Assembly: GCA_029747015.1 (NCBI GenBank)
Contig: JAKOGI010000181.1
Coordinates: 462,501-526,500 of the forward strand
Source of the DNA: Carnegiea gigantea
Taxonomy: Eukaryota; Streptophyta; Magnoliopsida; Caryophyllales; Cactaceae
Length of the DNA stretch: 64,000 nt
Reading direction: 5' to 3'
The position numbers and the translations under genes are program-made. Below the pieces are notes generated by a model. That model made no database searches. It was not told where the DNA came from and worked only from the letters and a program-made list of their open reading frames with translations. This document shows, piece after piece, positions 45,255-55,085 of this stretch (position 1 is the first letter of the stretch; each line of letters begins with the position of its first letter).

Positions 45255-46699
45255 TGATGAACCTCTATTTTGTACTATTTTTAGCGCCTATTTGACCCAT
45301 TTCCTCTCCCGTTTTCACGTTTAATTGTGTTAAGGAAGGGTCAAATCGGCCTCCTTTTGCATACTTTTAACTCATATAACATCTTTCGATATTTTCAGGA
45401 ACTCTATTTAAGAAACAGAAAGATGAACAGCATTTAGCAGAAAGGAGTGCCAAGAAGGCGAGAAAAGCTATGAAAAAGCGTCGCACGGAAGCCCCGGAGA
45501 ATCGGACACACGCGACAAGGAAAAACCGCGACGACCCGACAAACCCGAACCGGCGCCACGTGGCATGGCCTAGCCGTGCCACGCGGCACGACCGTGCCAC
45601 ATGGCACGGTGTGGCCGTGGCACGACCGTGCCACATGGCACGGCCTGGCCGTGCTGTGTGGCATGGTTGTCTTTTTTCGCCGGGTCCCGCGTTTTCGTCC
45701 GGCAGAAATTTGGCACGGGGCCCCCGTGCCGTCTGGCACGACCGTGCCACTTTAGTTGTCGCTGTTTTATCGTGTTTTGGGATTGTAATTCCGGGGTTTT
45801 ATTCATTCTACCTTTTCTTCTCTCTCGTTTTAGGCGATTTCTAGGGCTCTTAGGTTTTGCTTATTGTGCTATTGAATTCAAGCTTTGGATCAAAATTTGT
45901 TGACGCTTTCGATTGAATATTGTTGCAGATTGTTCAGGGTACACCTTTCTACCCCTTTTCTTTCGTTTTAGTTCAAGTTCTATATTCCTTGACATGTTAT
46001 TGTTCTTGATTGAGATGTTGTTTGAAAACATGTTTAGCGGCTAAATTCCTTAATCTTGGATTGGGCGTAGCCCCTGTGATGTAAATTGGATTGTTAATTC
46101 TAGGTTTTTGTGAATTACGCCAGAGTATAATTGAACTCTCACTTAGCATGCCAGGTGTTCGATGAATTGCCTGAGAGGGTTTCATTCATGTTCTTAATTA
46201 GAGTTTAGGAGACTAACGAAAGTTAGGTCCTTTACTTAGAGTAGCTTTGTGAGCAATTGAATTACTTGACACGAAAGTAGTTGGGGGTGCAATTGGGAAT
46301 TTAAATTACATGATCTTGTGGTCTTGTTATTCTAGTTTCACGAAAGTCGACAACTAGGTTAGTCTGATCAGTCTAATGACCTTCGAAAGTAGGCGTAGAT
46401 GCTTTAAACCGGTAATAATTCCATTTCAATTATCTTACAGGCAGATTCACACGACCTAGTGTATTTTCCAATGAACGTCATAGTGCGGTGAACCCCAATC
46501 CAGGATTTTCTTCTCATTATTGTCTTAGACCAAATAGAGTTAGAATTAGTTAAACCAACTTCACTCGACAACTGCCTAGCTTGAGTTAGTCCAATTAGTT
46601 CTAGTAGTTGAAACCAAGTTCCCTGTGGATTCGACCCGTACTTGCCGGTTGCTAGCTACAGCTACGCCGTGCACTTGCGGTTAAGTAAAACTGCTAACA
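45255..46699 (+). repeat. 5' LTR of young OTA element
   Basis: It starts TGATGAACCTCTATTTTG and ends ACTGCTAACA. It contains the GC-rich palindrome array at about 45550-45770 including a G-box (CACGTG). It lacks a 7-base piece of one palindrome found in the other LTR. Confidence 0.95.
45550..45770. repeat. GGCACG/CGTGCC palindrome array in LTR
   Basis: At least six imperfect palindromes of the form GTGCCAC-NN-GGCACG occur in 220 bases, e.g. GTGCCACGCGGCAC and GTGCCACATGGCAC, with GCCACGTGGC at the left. They could form cruciforms or hairpins or bind a dimeric factor. The long arginine/histidine-rich frames on both strands here are by-products of the array. A second copy lies in the 3' LTR at about 51567-51780. 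Confidence 0.8.
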
Positions 46700-46701
46700 A
46701 G

Positions 46702-46721
46702 TTTTTGGCGCCGTTGCCGGG
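46702..46721 (+). other. Primer binding site, tRNA-Asp type
   Basis: TTTTTGGCGCCGTTGCCGGG follows the LTR end after two bases. It has the unmutated family form. Confidence 0.85.
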
Positions 46722-46861
46722 GAACTTGCGCCTTTCAATATTAGAACCGATTAGCGTACTCTAGACTAGGCTTTTTCTTTTTCTTTTCATCCCTTCATTG
46801 TTTCCCTTCTCCCCTTTATTGTGCTTGAAACTGTTTTACGCCTTGGTAGTGTTGGTTTTGT

Positions 46862-49351
46862 ATGCGCAGGCGTAGTCAAAGGGATCAACCACTTGCCCCT
46901 TTTGACCCTGAAATCGAAGCCACTGCTCGAAGGCAAAGCGGTGAAAGGAGAAGGCACCAAGCACAAATACAGATGGCCGAGCAAAGCCAAAGGGTGCTGC
47001 GAGATTATGCCTTGCCACAAGCATCGGGCGTAACCTCCTCCATCGTTAGCCCCGCCATCGAGGCTAACAACTTCAAACTCAGCCCAGCACTGATCACATT
47101 CGTGGAGAGGGAGCAATTCAGCGGGCATCCCTCGGAGAACCCCAACGTGCACCTTCGCAGGTTCTTAGCGAAGTGTGATACCATCAAGCTAAATGGGGTG
47201 TCCACTGATGCAATCCGGCTGCGGCTCTTCCCATTCTCACTGCGGGATAGAGCCAGTGACTGGCTTCAGAACGAGGAGCCCAACTCGTTCACCACGTGGG
47301 AAGTACTCTCCAAAGCATTCCTCAGCAAGTACTTCCCACCTGGCAAGACTGCCAAGTTGAGGACAGACATCACCTCCTTTGCCCAGCAGGATGGTGAGTC
47401 TTTATATGAGGCATGGGAGAGATTCAAGGACCTCCAGCGCCAGTGCCCCCACCATGGAGTTCCCGACTGGCTCCTAATCCAAACCTTCTACAATGGATTA
47501 GAGCGGTCGGTGAAGATTTCAGTTGATGCTGCAGCAGGGGGTGCTCTCATGGGCAAATCAATCGAAGCGGCAAAGGCGTTGTTGGAAGAGATGGCTTCCA
47601 ACAACTATCATTGGTCTAGTGAGAGGGCCGCCCCCCAGAGGGGAAGTGGCAGGCACCAGGTTGATGCTGTGACACTCCTAGCAAGTAGGGTGGATGCCCT
47701 TGCACAGCGGTTGGAGAAAGTGGCTACCTCGTCAGCTACTTCTGTGGGGTCGTCCATGGGGATCTATGCTGTTTGTGAGGCCTGCGGTGTACAGGGCCAT
47801 ACTGCCGTTGAGTGCTACAATGCCCCTTCTAGCATTAAGCACGTCAACGCCTATCATACCTACACCCAACCTCCTCAAAATAACCCCCACCCCACCCCCT
47901 ACAACCAGGGTTGGAATCCTCGTCCGAACCCCCTCTATAAAAACCCCAACCCTCACCCTCAAAACCCCAACCAGCCACCCGGTTTCCACAACCGAGCCCC
48001 CTACACTCCACCTCCTTCACCTCCTGAACCCACATGTCACCTGGAGAGTCTTATGGAGCGCTTCATAGTGACCCAAACCACGACAAATGAGACTCTCAAA
48101 GAAAATATTCAAGTATTGACCTCCAGAGTGGATTCCATGGCCGCCCATCAGAAAACCATGGATATACAGATTGCCCAGATTGCTCAGCAGGTGAACCACC
48201 TGTCCAGATCTCAGGGGCAACTTCCGGGCCAGACCGAGGTCAACCCCCGCCGCCAAGTCAATGCCATATCTACTGTGGGCGCGGGGTTAGAAGAGAGCCC
48301 AGTGATGGTTCTCCAGGAGGTAGTTCCGGTTTCTGCTTCTGCCGGAACTGAAGGAAAGGAGAAAAACGAGGGTCTGAGCCCTATTGAGGAAACCTGCCAT
48401 CGAACTATTGATTGCACTTACCGCCCTCGAGTGCCTTTCCCTCAGCGACTGGCATGGTCCGAGCTCGTTCAGCTTGAACCTAGATTCGAGCGATTTCTGG
48501 AAATTCTACGCCGAATCTATGCCAGCAGCCCCTTCTTGGAAGTTCTCAAGAGTGCCCCTGCGCAATGGAAATTTTTACGAGAACTCCTGTCCAAGAAGGG
48601 AGCATCTAGGGAGGCTTCTATAGCTTCCATTGGCGGCTCCTGTAGTGTGCTCTTGCAAAGGCGGTCGCCATCCAAGCTGCAGGATCCTGGTAGTTTCTCC
48701 ATCCCTTGCTGTATAGGGGATGTGCAGATTAAGAGAGCTCTCTGCGATCTGGGCGCTAGTGTGAGTATCATGCTGCTCTCTCTCTGCAAGAAGCTGCGAT
48801 TATGGGACCCCACACCCACCAGCATCACTATTCAGCTCGCGGACTGCTCCATTCGGCGGCCTGTGGGCATTCTGGAGGACGTTCCTGTCCAGGTGGGTCA
48901 GTTCCTGGTCCCATGTGATTTTATCGTCCTCAACATGGACGAGGACTGCTCTGCCCCCTTCATCCTAGGTCGCCCATTCCTTGCGACCGCGGGGGCAGTG
49001 ATCGACGTGCAGATGGGTACCATGTCCTTCACCGTTTGTGGCGAGCGCGTGGATTTCCACTTCCCTCCACCCACACAACCTCCCACCCCTGGTGCCCACT
49101 CCACACCCTCAGCCCCCATTCCTCCTCCTTTTCCACCTGCTTCGAGAGTGGCGATCACTGATTGGGGTGGAGGATCCCATCTGCGATCGCCTGCTCTGCC
49201 TCGCCGACCCCCACCGCCTACTACTGCTACTGGCGGACCTCCTCAGGCGATACTGCTGCCTGACTTTAGCCATGGGGAAGTGTTGGCTCACTCGCCATTT
49301 CCTTCTTCCATCCCCACACCTCCCTACATCACGCGAGCATCATATTCCTGA
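46862..49351 (+). CDS. gag: Gag-protease protein, intact
   Basis: An 829-residue frame starts at ATG 46862 about 160 bases after the LTR. Residues roughly 60-240 form the OTA gag capsid region (LRLFPFSLRDRASDWL, YEAWERFKDLQRQCPHHGVP, DAAAGGALMGKS). A CCHC knuckle with C305, C308, H313 and C318 would bind RNA. A proline/asparagine-rich linker follows at about 335-390, then a glutamine-rich helical stretch near 400-450. The retropepsin-type protease has its active-site D near residue 629 in CDLGASVSIM (D-L-G is usual here) and FILGRPFLATAGAVID. The C-terminus is proline-rich. The frame ends with a true stop just before the post-pol hairpin. GC content is higher than in the surroundings. Confidence 0.9.
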   Translation: MRRRSQRDQPLAPFDPEIEATARRQSGERRRHQAQIQMAEQSQRVLRDYALPQASGVTSSIVSPAIEANNFKLSPALITFVEREQFSGHPSENPNVHLRRFLAKCDTIKLNGVSTDAIRLRLFPFSLRDRASDWLQNEEPNSFTTWEVLSKAFLSKYFPPGKTAKLRTDITSFAQQDGESLYEAWERFKDLQRQCPHHGVPDWLLIQTFYNGLERSVKISVDAAAGGALMGKSIEAAKALLEEMASNNYHWSSERAAPQRGSGRHQVDAVTLLASRVDALAQRLEKVATSSATSVGSSMGIYAVCEACGVQGHTAVECYNAPSSIKHVNAYHTYTQPPQNNPHPTPYNQGWNPRPNPLYKNPNPHPQNPNQPPGFHNRAPYTPPPSPPEPTCHLESLMERFIVTQTTTNETLKENIQVLTSRVDSMAAHQKTMDIQIAQIAQQVNHLSRSQGQLPGQTEVNPRRQVNAISTVGAGLEESPVMVLQEVVPVSASAGTEGKEKNEGLSPIEETCHRTIDCTYRPRVPFPQRLAWSELVQLEPRFERFLEILRRIYASSPFLEVLKSAPAQWKFLRELLSKKGASREASIASIGGSCSVLLQRRSPSKLQDPGSFSIPCCIGDVQIKRALCDLGASVSIMLLSLCKKLRLWDPTPTSITIQLADCSIRRPVGILEDVPVQVGQFLVPCDFIVLNMDEDCSAPFILGRPFLATAGAVIDVQMGTMSFTVCGERVDFHFPPPTQPPTPGAHSTPSAPIPPPFPPASRVAITDWGGGSHLRSPALPRRPPPPTTATGGPPQAILLPDFSHGEVLAHSPFPSSIPTPPYITRASYS

Positions 49352-49381
49352 GGTAACGGTCAAGCTTAGGACCTAAAACAA

Positions 49382-49404
49382 GCGCTTCTTGGGAGGCAAC
49401 CCAA
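49382..49404 (+). other. Conserved post-pol hairpin, copy 2
   Basis: Same sequence as 41771-41793 apart from one base. The position just after the last coding frame is also shared, although the rest of the 3' regions differ. Confidence 0.75.
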
Positions 49405-51234
49405 GGTATTTATTGTGCACACGAAAAAAAAAAAACCAAAAAAACAAAAAAAAAAAGCGAGTGTGTGCGTGTGTCTCCCCTTTTCCTCCGTTTCCCTCCC
49501 CTTGTTTCTTTTCTGCGTTCTTTTCATTGCGGACAATGAAAATCTCAAGCATGGGGGAGTGTAAGCTCGTCGCTTTCTGGTAACATTGTGGGGGTAGGTG
49601 ATGATATCACTTGCATTCGCATCATTTAGATAGGATTTCATGTCATGCACTTTGTTGTTTTTGCCTTTTTATTTTATTCGAGCATATAGTTTAGAGCATA
49701 TAGGATTAGCTTTTGCATTCAAAAGGAGAAATGATCGAGTCGGGCGTTCGTAAGCCTCTCAGGTACCATCTCTTACCCTTCTCTTCATTATCCTTTATAA
49801 CTTTATTGCTTTAGTAGTTAGTTTTATTGCTTTGAAGAAAAAAAATTTTACAGTTTGCGAAAACCCCTCTTGTGATGAGATTGAAAGGGGTGATTGATTG
49901 GTTGATCATGTTGGGTTGTGTGTTGAGGCGTAACTTGTCTTGGTGTGAGTTTTTGGGCAAATTGTGTTTGTTTTGTCATCTGTAGTTTCTTCGCCCTGTG
50001 TTGCATGCTAGCTACCCCTGAGATTCATGTGGTTTGACTTGACTAACCTTGATGAATGGGACATACCCTAGAGTAAGTCACTTGACTGTGGTAGGTTTAC
50101 CCGTGAGATTTTGAGCCTAATGACTATTCATTACATATAGTCTCCATTTCCCTTCATGTGTGACTCCTCCATGATGCATCTCTAGAACTTGGTCTTGTTC
50201 TTCTTGAAACTGCATTTAGCAATTGCATGTGCCGACATGATTGAGGCGATCTTTATTCATGTAGCCACATTAGCCAGAAAGCCACCCGTTGTTGCATGCT
50301 GTCCCTTTGCTAGCCCTTTGAGCCTTTCCCCCAGTCGTTGTTGTTGCACCACATTAATTACACGCTTGACCTGTGTATACTTCCTTCATCCTTGTCAAGG
50401 TGTCTAGTGGGGCGATACTTCCACAATGTAGTTGGGCATGTTTGGGGCATTTGATCATTCACTGCGGGCATAATACTAGTGGCTCGTTTTGGGAAAATTG
50501 CGAATTAATTTTTGTACTTCCAACGCTATCCAATGTGCATCCTTTTTTTTGCTTCTCAAAAAAAAAAAAAAAAGAAATGAGAAGTTGCAAATAAAACGGG
50601 TAGCATGGAAGCTTTTTGCAATAAGCTTGTTGTTTTCTCCTTGAGGTTTTTGCGAGCTTTGCCACTCAATTCGTAAGTTGGTGTGAAGTTGTATCTATAA
50701 TGCTGAATTGTGGAAGTGTTCCTGCTCCCTAGTCTTTGACTAATAGCTCCACTTTCCCAAATTATTCCACTTCTCACCTTTGACCTTAGCCCCATTACAT
50801 CCCTATTGCAAGCCCTCATGATTGACACATTGCATATTGCATTCTTGTGGTGGAGAGTAGAGAACTTTACCAAGCATATGGTAGTTGCCTGATTGGTTGG
50901 AGTATTGAGCGTACCCTTGTTACATATTTCAAACACATTGAGGGGAGTGCTCCACTTTGCCCTAAAGTGAGGTCCTACCAGTCCTGCTTACTCACCATTT
51001 GTTGAGGAAGGTTATGTCTTACTATGTGCTTCAATATTTGGGGTGTGTTGTGTGTTTCATTTGGGCAAGATGATTCATGGGTGATATTGCATACATTTTC
51101 ATTGAGATTATCTGCCGCACCTTGACTGGACTACCTTCTATGCATGATTAGCGTGATTCATCGGCATCCATCCTTTCCCTTGAAGAGGGTGTGTTTAGAG
51201 GTCCACCATCCTCCCTGATTTTTCATAAAATAGT

Positions 51235-51271
51235 CTTGCTTGAGGACAAGCAAGAGATAAGCATGGGGGTG
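51235..51271 (+). other. Hairpin and polypurine tract
   Basis: CTTGCTTGAGGACAAGCAAG is a perfect 8-bp stem with an AGGA loop. After six bases comes the polypurine tract, then the LTR TGATG. Equivalent hairpins stand before the polypurine tracts at 42760, 61730 (minus) and, decayed, at 22769. Confidence 0.8.
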
Positions 51272-52721
51272 TGATGAACCTCTATTTTGTACTATTTTTA
51301 GCGCCTATTTGACCCATTTCCTCTCCCGTTTTCATGTTTAATTGTGTTAAGGAAGGGTCAAATCGGCCTCCTTTTGCATACTTTTAACTCATATAACATC
51401 TTTCGATATTTTCAGGAACTCTATTGAAGAAACAGAAAGATGAACAGCATTTAGCAGAAAGGAGTGCCAAGAAGGCGAGAAAAGCTACGAAAAAGCGTCG
51501 CACGGAAGCCCCGGAGAATCGGACACACGCGACAAGGAAAAACCGCGACGACCCGACAAACCCGAACCGGCGCCACGTGGCATGGCCTAGCCGTGCCACG
51601 CGGCACGACCGTGCCACATGGCACGGTGTGGCTGTGCCACTTGGCACGACCGTGCCACATGGCACGGCCTGGCCGTGCTGTGTGGCATGGTTGTCTTTTT
51701 TCGCCGGGTCCCGCGTTTTCGTCCGGCAGAAATTTGGCACGGGGCCCCCGTGCCGTCTGGCACGACCGTGCCACTTTAGTTATCGCTGTTTTATCGTGTT
51801 TTGGGATTGTAATTCGGGTTTTATTCATTCTACCTTTTCTTCTCTCTCGTTTTAGGCGATTTCTAGGGCTCTTAGGTTTTGCTTATTGTGCTATTGAATT
51901 CAAGCTTTGGATCAAAATTTGTTGACGCTTTCGATTGAATATTGTTGCAGATTGTTCAGGGTACACCTTTCTACCCCTTTTCTTTCGTTTTAGTTCAAGT
52001 TCTATATTCCTTGACATGTTATTGTTCTTGATTGAGATGTTGTTTGAAAACATGTTTAGCGGCTAAATTCCTTAATCTTGGATTGGGCGTAGCCCCTGTG
52101 ATGTAAATTGGATTGTTAATTCTAGGTTTTTGTGAATTACGCCAGAGTATAATTGAACTCTCACTTAGCATGCCAGGTGTTCGATGAATTGCCTGAGAGG
52201 GTTTCATTCATGTTCTTAATTAGAGTTTAGGAGACTAACGAAAGTTAGGTCCTTTACTTAGAGTAGCTTTGTGAGCAATTGAATTACTTGACACGAAAGT
52301 AGTTGGGGGTGCAATTGGGAATTTAAATTACATGATCTTGTGGTCTTGTTATTCTAGTTTCACGAAAGTCGACAACTAGGTTAGTCTGATCAGTCTAATG
52401 ACCTTCGAAAGTAGGCGTAGATGCTTTAAACCGGTAATAATTCCATTTCAATTATCTTACAGGCAGATTCACACGACCTAGTGTATTTTCCAATGAACGT
52501 CATAGTGCGGTGAACCCCAATCCAGGATTTTCTTCTCATTATTGTCCTAGACCAAATAGAGTTAGAATTAGTTAAACCAACTTCACTCGACAACTGCCTA
52601 GCTTGAGTTAGTCCAATTAGTTCTAGTAGTTGAAACCAAGTTCCCTGTGGATTCGACCCGTACTTGCCGGTTGCTAGCTACAGCTACGTCGTGCACTTGC
52701 GGTTAAGTAAAACTGCTAACA
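51272..52721 (+). repeat. 3' LTR of young OTA element
   Basis: 1450 bp, nearly identical to 45255-46699. The net length difference of five comes from a 7-base palindrome piece and a 2-base change in a G run. Confidence 0.95.
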
Positions 52722-52726
52722 GCTAG

Positions 52727-53600
52727 CATTCCCTATATTGCTTTGATTTTTGAAGGGACAACCTCAATTCCCCTGAGGGTATCCATGTATCCTAGCAACT
52801 TCCTTGAGGTGACTCCAAATTTGCAGTTCTACGAGTTCAAGCACATATTGCATTTTCGAAGTCTAGTGAAAAACTTCTGAAGAGTCGAAACATGTCAATC
52901 CCTTTGCTTATACTTTGTAATCATATCATCCACATACACTACTAATTCCTTATGCATTAAATCATGCAGCAAGGTAATGGCCATTATGTGGCAGGTAACC
53001 CTGACATTCTTTAACCCGAATGACATCATAGTATATCAATAGTTCCCCAAAGGGTAATGAAGTAGTCTTCTCTATGTCCTTTGCTTCCATCTTGACTTGG
53101 TTGTAACTAACGTACCCATGCATGAAGGAAAGAAAAGCATACTCAGTGGTATTATCAACCAAAATATACATGCTTCACAGTGGAAAGTCATCCTTATGAC
53201 TCGTTAATAAGATCCCTAAATCCAGACAAGTTCTTATTCTTCCATCTTTCTTTGGAACTGGGACAATATTTGCTATCCATAGAGGGTAGTGTGCAGCCCT
53301 AATGAACCTACATCCAATTGTTTCTACATCTCTTCCTTTATTTTCAAAGCCTATTTTGGTTTCATCCTGCGGAGTTTTTATTTTACCGGCTTTGCATTTG
53401 GATAGAGAGGAATTTCATGCTCAACAATATATCAATCCATGCCTGGGATGTCTTTGTAGGACCATGTAAGTACATCTATGAATTCCTACAGGAGTGAGGT
53501 GAAACGTTTTTGCTTATCCAGAGTTAGCGATTTTCCTACTTTAAGCTCTCCATGCTCTTCGAGTGTCCCCAAATTGATTCATACTACATTTCAATTATGG
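52727..53600 (-). pseudogene. pol: Tat reverse transcriptase, degenerate
   Basis: On the minus strand from 53600: GMD and IVEHEIPLYPNAKPVK, KLRRMKPK, then SFMHGYVSYNQVKMEAKD at about 53100. MSFGLKNV follows, the catalytic VVYVDDMITK near 52930 (DD intact), and KLLGYMDTLRGIEV and SKIKAI up to the junction. These are Tat-type features. Several stops and shifts break the frame. It continues at 45249 past the inserted element. Confidence 0.8.
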
Positions 53601-54851
53601 AAGTTCAATTTTCATGGTATTCCATAACTATAATTTGATCTTTTAGAGCTATATATTCATTTTCATTATAAGAGGTAGAGCATTCAAAAGGAGGACGTGA
53701 GACAAGTCATAAGCAGAAGAGTTCATCTTATTGAAGTTCAAAACAAGTACATCTTATACAAATATGAGGAAATAGAAACTAAAGACTAACCCTTAGACTC
53801 AATCTTAAACTCTCCTAAACTATCCCCTATGGATATAATAAACAATTTTCATCATTAGTTGTCCAAGTCACTTGCTTATAGCCTTCAAACTAACCTTGGT
53901 GATGAAATTCATAGGGTCAAAATTGCTATTAGACATGACAAGAATAGAACAATAGCAGGGTCATCTTGCTTCTTGTAATCCTGCCCAAACAGGATCCCAA
54001 TTATGTCGCTGTCATCAAGGTCGATCCGATCTTGAGTGGATTGATCCTTTCTCATAGTAGTAGGTGTTTCTTTCTGCCGGTGCTGGCAGTCACTGCACAC
54101 TTCTAATCCATGCATTAAGATTTTGTCTTATCCTATGTTGCAGGGCTTGGGGAAGCTATAAAAAGAATTCTATCTCACAAAGAAACTATTTATTAAGAGT
54201 GAGGTGGTAAGGCTTTATAGTGTAGTACTTACAATTCCCTGGCTAGTAACAACTTTCGACCTTGGGCTTCTCGCCTGCCTTTCACCACTTCTTCATGAGT
54301 GGGCTGGTACCTAACTCGAATTTGTAATCCTCCTTTTGAGCCAAGGGAAAGGAAGTCCATTCTTGTGCTCTTTGTCCCACAACCATTCATAGGAAGTATT
54401 TGCACTTTTTAAGGATAGCGTCCACTTGCAAATACGAATAGGGATCAAAGTCGAAATATGCCTAGTCCTGCTCTGAGACTACCACCATTTCAGAGCTATA
54501 GAATTTTTCATCATTGTGATTGTGCTCTATTTCTAGCATTGCCCCCCTTGTTAGAGACTGTAACACATAAGTTGTCCCATTCAATGATGACCCTGCCCTT
54601 TTATCAACATCTCCGCTTTCTGAAGCATGGTAGATGGAACATCCTAGTGATCATGAAGCCATGGTCTTCTCAGGAATAAGTTAAAGGTAGCTAGAATATC
54701 TCGAACTTAGAATTAGACATTTCTTTCAATAGGACCCACATTAATGAGAAGGAGAATACTACCCAATACCAGCCTTTTAGAGTTGTTGTATGCTCTTACA
54801 TGATGGTGTTAAGAGTTAATCTGTCTTGATTCCCAGAATTTTAGCAGTTCT
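53601..54851 (-). other. Tat linker between protease and reverse transcriptase
   Basis: Tat elements usually carry a long variable linker here. Short open pieces such as 53909-54115 on the minus strand, with an acidic DLDDSDIIG motif, may be its remains. Nothing more specific is supported. Confidence 0.4.
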
Positions 54852-55085
54852 CTAAGGGTAAACGTTCACAGTTGACCCATTATCGACCAAGGTGAGTAGT
54901 GCATACTTTTGAAGGCATATCACGGTGAGGTAAAAGGCATCATTATATGCCAAACCTCCTAGTGAGAGGTCTTTACTGCTAAAGATTATAGTGGCTTCAC
55001 CAGACATGGTTGAATCTATCATCTCCTTAAGAGTAGCATCAGCGGACAAGTTAATCATATTCAGTTCATCTATTATGAACTACCT
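54852..55085 (-). pseudogene. pol: Tat aspartic protease relic
   Basis: A minus-strand frame reads SSKDLSLGGLAYNDAFYLTV, then the active-site LVDNGSTVNVYP. D-N-G is a usual Tat variant of the aspartic protease motif. The frame ends at a stop at 54852. Confidence 0.7.

Larger units (their letters stand above)
49352..51271 (+). other. 3' non-coding region of young OTA element
   Basis: It contains the TTGGGAGGCAACCCAA hairpin (49382-49404), A-rich tracts near 49425-49458 and 50558-50575, the hairpin CTTGCTTGAGGACAAGCAAG (51235-51254) and the polypurine tract GCATGGGGGTG (51261-51271). Its last 540 bases match the relic at 22275-22806. No frame is supported; the place of pol is simply absent. 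Confidence 0.75.
45255..52721 (+). mobile_element. Young gag-protease-only OTA gypsy element
   Basis: LTRs at 45255-46699 and 51272-52721 are bounded by a perfect GCTAG duplication (45250-45254 and 52722-52726). I count about seven substitutions and two indels between them. The internal region has a tRNA-Asp-type primer site, one intact 829-codon gag-protease frame and 1.9 kb of non-coding sequence with a polypurine tract. No reverse transcriptase, RNase H or integrase is present on either strand. It is a recently moved, non-autonomous element that keeps its own particle protein and protease. Confidence 0.93.

Noticed and set aside
45367..45903. Several long overlapping frames on both strands, rich in arginine, histidine and proline
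   Set aside because: They arise from the GC-rich palindrome array of the LTR, occur in all frames and are repeated in the other LTR at 51384-51925. No start context or family resemblance.
46702..46721. Possible tRNA gene
   Set aside because: Only the 3' acceptor-complement of a tRNA is present; position after an LTR shows it is a primer binding site.
47694..48068. 124-codon frame overlapping the gag-protease frame
   Set aside because: Shadow frame in proline-rich coding sequence; the gag-protease frame has clear domains.
49366..49650. Frames around 49.4-49.6 kb
   Set aside because: Overlap the A-tract and hairpin of the 3' non-coding region; low complexity.
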